NCBI GenBank assembly: GCA_965215845.1
Contig: CBDCEL010000004.1
Span: 744,001 to 808,000, forward strand
DNA length: 64,000 nt
Direction: 5' to 3'
From: Aurantibacter_A sp965215845
GTDB taxonomy: Bacteria > Bacteroidota > Bacteroidia > Flavobacteriales > Flavobacteriaceae
The translations under genes were made by a program, and so were the position numbers. The notes beneath the pieces are model-generated. The model ran no database searches. It was not told the DNA's origin and was given only the letters and a program-made list of their open reading frames with translations. The first letter of the stretch is position 1. Each line of letters starts with the position of its first letter. Below are positions 58,136 through 64,000 of the stretch, one piece after another.

Positions 58136-59275
58136 TTATTTTAAAATATTCTTGGAAATCACAATTTTCTGAATTTCGGTAGTGCCCTCCCCGATGGTAC
58201 AGAGTTTGGCATCCCTATAAAATTTCTCCACGGGAAAGTCTTTGGTATAACCATAACCCCCATGAATCTGTACCGCTTCATTGGCCACTTTGACACATAC
58301 TTCCGATGCGTACATTTTCGCCATAGCCCCTAGTTTGGTTACTTTTTCTCCTTTGTTTTTTAACGAAGCCGCTTTATGCAATAACAATTCGGCAGCCTCT
58401 ATTTCGGTGGCCATATCGGCCAGCTTGAACGAAATACCTTGAAATTGACTAATGGGTTTGCCAAATTGCACTCTTTCCTTGGAGTATTTGAGGGCGGCCT
58501 CATAGGCACCTTTTGCAGTGCCCAGCGAAAGGGCCCCAATTGAAATTCGACCACCATCCAATACTTTCATGCTTTGTATAAAGCCTTCCCCTATATCGCC
58601 AAGGCGATTCGTATCCGGAATTCTACAATTGTCAAAAATCAGCTCGGCGGTCTCGCTGGCCCTCATGCCCAATTTGTCTTCCTTCTTTCCACTGGTAAAG
58701 CCCGGAGTGCCTTTTTCAATTGCAAAGGCGGTCATTCCATGACTGTCGCCCTTATCACCTGTTCTGGCAATTGCAACCGCTATGTCGCCGCTTATTCCGT
58801 GGGTGATAAAATTCTTCGCCCCGTTCAGTACCCAATAATCACCTTCTCTCACCGCGGTCGTACTCATGCCGCCAGCGTCAGATCCCGTATTATGTTCGGT
58901 CAGGCCCCATGCACCGATCCATTCGGCGGTGGCCAACTTGGGCAGCCATTTTTGTTTTTGCTCCTCATTTCCGAAAGACAATATATGATTCGTGCAAAGC
59001 GAATTGTGGGCGGCCACAGATAAACCGATCGACGGGTCCACTTTGGAAATTTCCTCTAGAATTGCAACGTACTCGTGATACCCAAGACCGGAACCACCAT
59101 AATGCTCAGGAACCAAAACGCCCATAAAGCCCATTTCCCCTGCTTTTTTGAAAAGCTCAATGGGAAACGTCTGGGCCTCGTCCCAAACCATAACATTGGG
59201 CCGAATATGCTGCTCGGCAAATTCTTTGGCCGATGCCGCAATCATTTTTTGCGTTTCGGAATACTCAAAGTTCAT
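58136..59275 (-). CDS. Acyl-CoA dehydrogenase
   Basis: FAD-dependent dehydrogenase of acyl-CoA thioesters (beta-oxidation or branched-chain amino-acid breakdown). 379 residues from the ATG at 59275 (MNFEYSETQKMIAASAKEF). Seen: GAWGLTEHNTGSDAGGMSTT (flavin/substrate loop), a helical C-terminal domain and YGYTKDFPVEKFYRDAK followed by IGEGTTEIQ, where the catalytic Glu of short/medium-chain types lies. The start at 59308 is possible but adds an unusual extension. Downstream of the helix-hairpin-helix gene on the same strand. Confidence 0.93.
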   Translation of the reverse strand: MNFEYSETQKMIAASAKEFAEQHIRPNVMVWDEAQTFPIELFKKAGEMGFMGVLVPEHYGGSGLGYHEYVAILEEISKVDPSIGLSVAAHNSLCTNHILSFGNEEQKQKWLPKLATAEWIGAWGLTEHNTGSDAGGMSTTAVREGDYWVLNGAKNFITHGISGDIAVAIARTGDKGDSHGMTAFAIEKGTPGFTSGKKEDKLGMRASETAELIFDNCRIPDTNRLGDIGEGFIQSMKVLDGGRISIGALSLGTAKGAYEAALKYSKERVQFGKPISQFQGISFKLADMATEIEAAELLLHKAASLKNKGEKVTKLGAMAKMYASEVCVKVANEAVQIHGGYGYTKDFPVEKFYRDAKLCTIGEGTTEIQKIVISKNILK

Positions 59276-59311
59276 TTCTAATTCAAGATCTACTTGCATT
59301 ATTGACATATT

Positions 59312-60217
59312 CTAATCAAGGGACAAATATAGCTGAATTATGTCTAATTTTTCTGATGGAAATCCGTCTATCGTTGTTAATTCGTTAAACGATCTTATTT
59401 CCCCGTTAGTATCCCTATATTCCACAATTTTAGAGGCCAAATCGTAATTTATGTATACCAATTTTGTTAATTCTTGCACAGTTGCATTATTAATCTCAAT
59501 GCTAATAATGGTGGGCTTCTTCACAACTTTGAATTTTTTAAGGGCCCGTTCAACGACTTCTGGATCAAGGCCATAGACATGATACAATTGTTTGTCGGCT
59601 ACAAAACCGCCCAATCGATTGCGGAATTTGATAATACGCGCCGAAAGTTTTTCGCCAATTCCGGCTATCGATTTAAGGTCTTCAGCGGATGCTGAATTTA
59701 GGTCGAAAAGGGCATCATTTGATACTGTTGAAGAGGGTACATTCTTGAAATCCGCCTTAAGCCGCCCACTACCTATAGTCGACCGCTTGTCCGTTTGAGT
59801 CCATTCGGGAAATTTAAAATAGGGAGCTATGATTTGCAGCAGCGAATCGGATATCAAGGTGACCTCTTGAAACTCTGCCGCCGAATTGACATATTCATCG
59901 GTTTTTCTAAAGTCATGCAACCTGTCAATTTCGTCTACTGACATTCCCAAGGTATAGCCCTTATAATCAGTGATAAAATTTGGATTGAAGGGATAAATTT
60001 TAACCGAATCCTTTTGCAGCACTTTTTCCTTAAGGGCGTCGATTTGAGCTTGAATATTGGTATCCACCTTCAAGATATCCTCTTGATCTTCCGTAGAAAA
60101 AGTCCGCCACAGAAAGTAACCTAGTTGCAGTAAAACGATGGTCATGAGCAAAAAGAAAATCCCACTTCGTTCCTGTCTGTTGAACTGAAAGTGGGATTTG
60201 AAATCTTTGAATTTCAA
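59312..60217 (-). CDS. Membrane-anchored helix-hairpin-helix (ComEA-like) protein
   Basis: 301 residues. An N-terminal cytoplasmic stretch and one transmembrane helix (about 19-36, GIFFLLMTIVLLQLGYFLW) are followed by a linker and two HhH units: LFDLNSASAEDLKSIAGIGE at about 170-190 and INNATVQELTKLVYINYDLA at about 245-265. HhH repeats of ComEA type bind DNA non-specifically. In Bacteroidota these proteins are common but their role is unproven. The first codon is read as TTG, so the exact start is uncertain. Confidence 0.82.
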   Translation of the reverse strand: MKFKDFKSHFQFNRQERSGIFFLLMTIVLLQLGYFLWRTFSTEDQEDILKVDTNIQAQIDALKEKVLQKDSVKIYPFNPNFITDYKGYTLGMSVDEIDRLHDFRKTDEYVNSAAEFQEVTLISDSLLQIIAPYFKFPEWTQTDKRSTIGSGRLKADFKNVPSSTVSNDALFDLNSASAEDLKSIAGIGEKLSARIIKFRNRLGGFVADKQLYHVYGLDPEVVERALKKFKVVKKPTIISIEINNATVQELTKLVYINYDLASKIVEYRDTNGEIRSFNELTTIDGFPSEKLDIIQLYLSLD

Positions 60218-60221
60218 TTCG

Positions 60222-61829
60222 CTAAGCTTTGTTGGCCTTTATCGCTTCCAAATAACGGCTCAGTTGTTTCTTCACTATCGGGAAGAGGAAGTAAAGACCG
60301 ACCATGTTCGGGAAGACCATGGCAAAGATCATCGCATCTGAAAATGCCCAGATGGAGTCCATACTGGCAGCCGCTCCGATAATCACAAAAACACAGAAAA
60401 GCATTTTATAGGTCAAATCTGTTTTCTTGCCCCTTCCAAAAAGATACATCCAAGATTGAAGGCCGTAATACGACCAAGAAATCATGGTCGATACCGCGAA
60501 CAGAACAACAGCAACGGTCAAGAATACGTTGGAGAAGGGAATATATTCAGCAAAAGCTTTTGAAGTAATTCCGGCACCTTCATAAGGCATACCATCAATT
60601 AGCACGGCACCACTTCCGTCACCTCCATACTCGAAGTAACCCCCGAAATTAAAAATAATGATGACCAAGGCCGTCATGGTGCATATGACCACCGTATCGA
60701 TAAAGGGCTCGAGCAGCGCCACCAAACCCTCGGAAGCCGAATATTTGGTTTTGACCGCAGAGTGGGCAATCGAAGCCGATCCGGCACCAGCCTCGTTGGA
60801 AAAGGCCGCACGCCTGAACCCGACCAAGAGAACACCAATGACTCCGCCAACACCTATCGCCGTTGGGTTGAAGGCTTCTGTAACGATCATGGAGAGCGCA
60901 TCATCGATCAGGCTGAAGTTTGAGAATATAATATATAGGCAAGCCAAGATATATAACAGCGCCATAAAGGGGACCACTTTTTCGGTGACAGAGGCAATTC
61001 GTTTGATGCCGCCGATAATAATAATGCCTACTAAAATTGCCAGAACAACACCTATAATCGCTCCGGCGCTGGTACTTTCCCAACCGAACAACTCTTTGAC
61101 CACAATTGTAGCCTGATTCGATTGGGCCGCATTTCCACCGCCAAACGAACCACCGATACAAAATACGGCAAAAAGGGCCGCAGCGATTTTACCAAGGGTG
61201 CCAAATCCCCTTTCTTTTAACCCTTTGCTGATATAGTACATGGGGCCACCGTAAACGGTTCCATCTTCCCCAACATCCCTATATTGAACGCCCAAGGTAC
61301 ATTCGACGAACTTTGTCGACATACCCAATAACCCGCAGATAATCATCCAAAAAGTGGCGCCGGGTCCACCAAGTGCTATCGCCAAGGCCACACCAGCAAT
61401 ATTTCCGTTACCTACCGTACCGGAAACGGCCGTCGCCAAGGCTTGAAAATGACTTACCTCGCCTTCTTCACTTTCATCTCTAATGGTATCTGGTATATCT
61501 CCATCAATGGCCATTTCGGTCTTTTCAAGACCATGGCCTTCAGGTTGTTCAAGATCGTCGTACTTACCTCGAACCACATTGATCGCCGTCCAAAAATGTC
61601 TAATATTCGGAAAAACAAAATAAAGTGTAAAAAACAGGGCACTGCCCACCAACAATATCAACACAAAGGGAGTACCAAAAACAGGAAAGAAAATTACCGT
61701 ATTAAAGAAGTCTGAAACTGGCTGAAAAGCCTGATCGATTTTTTGATCCATCCCAATCTCTTGGGTTTCTTGTGCAAATGTCAGCAATGGGAAAAAAATC
61801 GCAATCAGGGAAAGAAGCCTATACTTCAT
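60222..61829 (-). CDS. Alanine/glycine:cation symporter family protein (AgcS)
   Basis: 535 residues, about eleven transmembrane helices. Family signatures: LATAVSGTVGNGNIAGVALA, GGPGATFWMIICGLLGMSTK and SNEAGAGSASIAHSAVKT. An N-terminal signal-like segment (ending TFAQETQ) precedes the transporter core. It probably imports alanine or glycine with sodium. Four bases upstream of the HhH gene; the link appears positional. Confidence 0.92.
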   Translation of the reverse strand: MKYRLLSLIAIFFPLLTFAQETQEIGMDQKIDQAFQPVSDFFNTVIFFPVFGTPFVLILLVGSALFFTLYFVFPNIRHFWTAINVVRGKYDDLEQPEGHGLEKTEMAIDGDIPDTIRDESEEGEVSHFQALATAVSGTVGNGNIAGVALAIALGGPGATFWMIICGLLGMSTKFVECTLGVQYRDVGEDGTVYGGPMYYISKGLKERGFGTLGKIAAALFAVFCIGGSFGGGNAAQSNQATIVVKELFGWESTSAGAIIGVVLAILVGIIIIGGIKRIASVTEKVVPFMALLYILACLYIIFSNFSLIDDALSMIVTEAFNPTAIGVGGVIGVLLVGFRRAAFSNEAGAGSASIAHSAVKTKYSASEGLVALLEPFIDTVVICTMTALVIIIFNFGGYFEYGGDGSGAVLIDGMPYEGAGITSKAFAEYIPFSNVFLTVAVVLFAVSTMISWSYYGLQSWMYLFGRGKKTDLTYKMLFCVFVIIGAAASMDSIWAFSDAMIFAMVFPNMVGLYFLFPIVKKQLSRYLEAIKANKA

Positions 61830-61915
61830 AAGTTGAGTTTTTGATAAATTAAGTTCAGTTTGGTTGACAATATCCTAAAATTTAGCCGCACATTCAAATA
61901 ATATACCCTAAATGT

Positions 61916-62923
61916 CTAGCCTATATGAAACATCTCGTTCAATTTCTGAATCTGTTCAGGTCTTCCAAGAACGATGACCTTACTTTTGGGTTCCAATTCG
62001 AGGTCGGCTTCAGGATTAATCAAATAATCGCCGTTAGGTGAAACATAACCAATAATCGTACAACCTGTTTTTCTTCGCAAATCGAGGTCCTTTATAGAGC
62101 TGCAGTCCAATTTGTCGGTAAACTCTTCAATCGCCACTTCTTCGAGATTGGGGCTGCCATCGCCCACATTGGAAATACGATCCATAAAATCGATAAGGTC
62201 TGGGGTAACTACCAAGGCGGCCATATGGTCCCCACCCACTTTGTCGGGCATGATAACCTTGTCGGCCCCAGCAAGCCTAAGCTTTTTCTGTGAACTTACC
62301 TGAGAGGCCCGGCTTATCACAAAAAGGTTCTCATTTAACTGCTTCGCCGAAAGCACCACAAACAAATTGTCTGCATCATCGGGCAATGCCGCAATTAAAT
62401 ACTTCGCCCGATCAATGCCAGCAGTTTTTAGTACCTCGTCATCATTGGCATCACCCTCAACAAAAAGCACCAGATTTTCGTTTCGCTCAATAATTTCCCT
62501 GTCCTTTTCGATGACGACGAAAGGTCTTTCGTAATTGGCCAGTCCAATGGCAGCTTGGGAACCATTTCGACCATACCCACATATTATGGTATGGTCGGTC
62601 AACATGTCGATTTTACTTTTCACCTTCTTCTTTTTTAATATTTGTAATGTATTCCGACTCAAAATGTACTCGGTTATTACCGAGATGGCGTAAGCAAAAA
62701 TGAAAACACTGCAAATGATCAAAAAGACCGTGAACAGTTTTGCCGAATCGTCTAAGGGCTGCACTTCTTTGTAACCCACCGTCGTCACTGTAATTATGGT
62801 CATGTAAAAGGCATCGAGCCATCCAAAATCGGAAAGATAATGATAGCCAATTACCCCAACCAACAAAACCAAAATGAGCAATGATAAGGCAAGATATATT
62901 TTAGACCGGAACAGTTTAATCAT
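61916..62923 (-). CDS. Potassium channel with RCK/TrkA-N domain
   Basis: 335 residues. Two transmembrane helices flank a pore loop with the selectivity filter TTVGYKE (residues 47-53). An RCK N-domain with the dinucleotide-binding HTIICGYGRNGSQAAIGL (near 115) and FVEGDANDDEVLKTAGID follows, then a TrkA-C domain (about 245-335). This is a Kch/MthK-like ligand-gated K+ channel. Its start follows the stop of the frameshifted PspC gene by about two bases, so the two were co-transcribed. Confidence 0.93.
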   Translation of the reverse strand: MIKLFRSKIYLALSLLILVLLVGVIGYHYLSDFGWLDAFYMTIITVTTVGYKEVQPLDDSAKLFTVFLIICSVFIFAYAISVITEYILSRNTLQILKKKKVKSKIDMLTDHTIICGYGRNGSQAAIGLANYERPFVVIEKDREIIERNENLVLFVEGDANDDEVLKTAGIDRAKYLIAALPDDADNLFVVLSAKQLNENLFVISRASQVSSQKKLRLAGADKVIMPDKVGGDHMAALVVTPDLIDFMDRISNVGDGSPNLEEVAIEEFTDKLDCSSIKDLDLRRKTGCTIIGYVSPNGDYLINPEADLELEPKSKVIVLGRPEQIQKLNEMFHIG

Positions 62924-62925
62924 TG

Positions 62926-63152
62926 CTATAAATCAAATACCGAGGTTCGTTTCGTATATATCAAATCTTTTATCTTCAGCAAAAAGGTAAGAAATAAATA
63001 AAGTGCAAAGCCAAAACCCAGGGTCACGAAAGTCAAATAGATGAATGAAGTGCGAACTACCCTTGCGCGAATACCCAAACGCTCTGCGATTCTTCGACAG
63101 ACCTCGAAGCCTCTTTTTGAAAATAATACAATATTCGATAGAACAGGTTCAT
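62926..63152 (-). pseudogene. PspC-domain membrane protein, frameshifted
   Basis: From the ATG at 63152 the frame reads MNLFYRILYYFQK and then goes out of frame to a stop. In the frame one base away the sequence continues RGFEVCRRIAERLGIRARVV, a hydrophobic helix (IYLTFVTLGFGFALYLFLTF) and KIKDLIYTKRTSVFDL, the typical end of flavobacterial PspC-family proteins. One extra A in the run of five at 63114-63118 would restore a 75-residue protein. It may be a real null mutation or a sequencing error. Stop at 62926-62928. Confidence 0.75.
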
Positions 63153-63161
63153 CGCCTAAAA

Positions 63162-64000
63162 TTAACTATTTCGATTCAATAAGTTGTTACCGATGGCGCA
63201 GTGCAAACATCGATTCTGTGAACAATAGTCGTTGTAGAGTTGCAAAATCGCCTGACTCTCTTTTGCATTTTCCATCCCACTCCGTAAAGATCGAAAATTT
63301 GAAACTATGCTATTGTCCTCATATTTAATCTGTGATACAATTTCGATGATTTGTTCATTGACTTCTTTACCAGAATACTTGGCATGGCAGAATTTGATCG
63401 GAAGTATGGTATTAATGACCAACAAATCAATAAACCGCTTCGTGAGTTTCTTTGGGCTTTTTTTTGAGAGCTTTCCGAAGGTATAATGGTCGGTCCAATA
63501 CTCAGAGGCCTTAACATCAAAGAGCCTATAAATCTCCTTTAGGCATTTGGTTTCGATAAGGTCACTAAAAAGATTTTGATTCCCCCCATACAAATTGGCC
63601 AATTGTGACAAACGTATGGTGGGAAAGTTGGGTGGTCTCAATTTAAAGAATTCCGGTTTTTCTACACCTTCGTTGCTAAGGGCGTATTTGTTCTCTTGAT
63701 ATTCATATTCCCTTTTTAGTCGCACGTAATAGTCATCGACCAAAGTTTCATCATCCAACAAATGGCACAATCCAAAGAAAACGCTTTCCAACTGAAAAGT
63801 ATCTTTTCGCAATTTTCGTGCTATGGAAAAATCAAGTGATTGGGCCAAGCTCAAAAACGCCCCGCCATTGACTTTTAATCCGAAGTTTTTTGACAACATA
63901 AGAAATAGAACGTGTTCCCAATCGTTCTTTGATTCATTCAACAATTCGAATATATGGCCTGTCTTACGCTCAAGGCGCTCGAAAAACATTCTATCCAGCC
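63162..64000 (-). CDS. DUF2851 family protein, 5' end outside the window
   Basis: The C-terminal 275 or so residues of a DUF2851 protein (family length about 420). It is recognised by FFERLERKTGHIFELLNESK, GLKVNGGAFLSLAQSLDFSI, KLRPPNFPTIRLSQLANLYG and a Cys-containing end YCSQNRCLHCAIGNNLLN. The frame stays open to the window edge. The family is conserved in Bacteroidota with unknown function. The C-x-x-x-x-C-x-x-C arrangement at the end could bind a metal. It ends nine bases before the PspC start and is probably in its operon. Confidence 0.85.
   Translation of the reverse strand, partial: LDRMFFERLERKTGHIFELLNESKNDWEHVLFLMLSKNFGLKVNGGAFLSLAQSLDFSIARKLRKDTFQLESVFFGLCHLLDDETLVDDYYVRLKREYEYQENKYALSNEGVEKPEFFKLRPPNFPTIRLSQLANLYGGNQNLFSDLIETKCLKEIYRLFDVKASEYWTDHYTFGKLSKKSPKKLTKRFIDLLVINTILPIKFCHAKYSGKEVNEQIIEIVSQIKYEDNSIVSNFRSLRSGMENAKESQAILQLYNDYCSQNRCLHCAIGNNLLNRNS

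Overview
The window is chromosomal DNA from a member of the Bacteroidota, most likely a marine Flavobacteriaceae. Reasons: PorP/SprF-family proteins and type B gliding/type IX secretion (T9SS) C-terminal domains; the gene order tRNA-Thr, tRNA-Tyr, tRNA-Gly, tRNA-Thr, tuf, tRNA-Trp, secE, nusG, rplKAJL, rpoBC, DUF3467; DUF5916, DUF4369, DUF3467 and DUF2851 families; near-absence of Shine-Dalgarno sequences except a strong one before rpsU; and -7 boxes of the TAnnTTTG type. The strain or species cannot be named from the window.

Layout. 0.1-5.1 kb: S1/P1 nuclease, a class A penicillin-binding protein, and a four-gene set (SPFH protein, small membrane protein, DUF4177-like protein, ribbon-helix-helix protein). 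5.2-11 kb: two tandem DUF5916 outer-membrane proteins and a DUF819 permease. 11.1-16 kb: methyltransferase, TPR membrane protein and GT2 glycosyltransferase, which look like a surface-glycan or lipid-linked sugar unit, then a DUF4369 lipoprotein. 16-18.2 kb (minus): idi, queD, manA and a small conserved gene.

18.3-40.2 kb (all minus): a large cell-surface island. It holds two T9SS modules, each a type B CTD protein next to a PorP/SprF protein, one followed by a PorE-like OmpA protein. It also holds a roughly 1960-residue collagen-like protein with 306 Gly-X-Y triplets and two large secreted proteins (Calx-beta and beta-helix) that share a C-terminal tail. Several genes contain near-perfect internal DNA repeats, so their length probably varies.

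40.5-58 kb: information processing. It contains prfC (plus) and then, on the minus strand, rpsU, xerC, hpf, four tRNAs, tuf, tRNA-Trp, secE, nusG, four ribosomal protein genes, rpoB, rpoC and a DUF3467 gene. The tRNA stretch also contains two broken tRNA copies, each split by a GC-rich palindrome, and a 74-bp tandem repeat whose unit begins with the 3' end of tRNA-Trp. 58-64 kb: acyl-CoA dehydrogenase, a helix-hairpin-helix protein, an AgcS symporter, a K+ channel, a frameshifted PspC-domain gene and the 3' part of a DUF2851 gene.

The strongest leads are the palindrome-split tRNA copies with the tRNA-seeded tandem repeat, the giant collagen-like surface protein in a T9SS island, and the rpsU leader with its unusually strong Shine-Dalgarno. 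Coordinates of features read by eye (tRNAs, repeats, terminators) may be off by a base or so.
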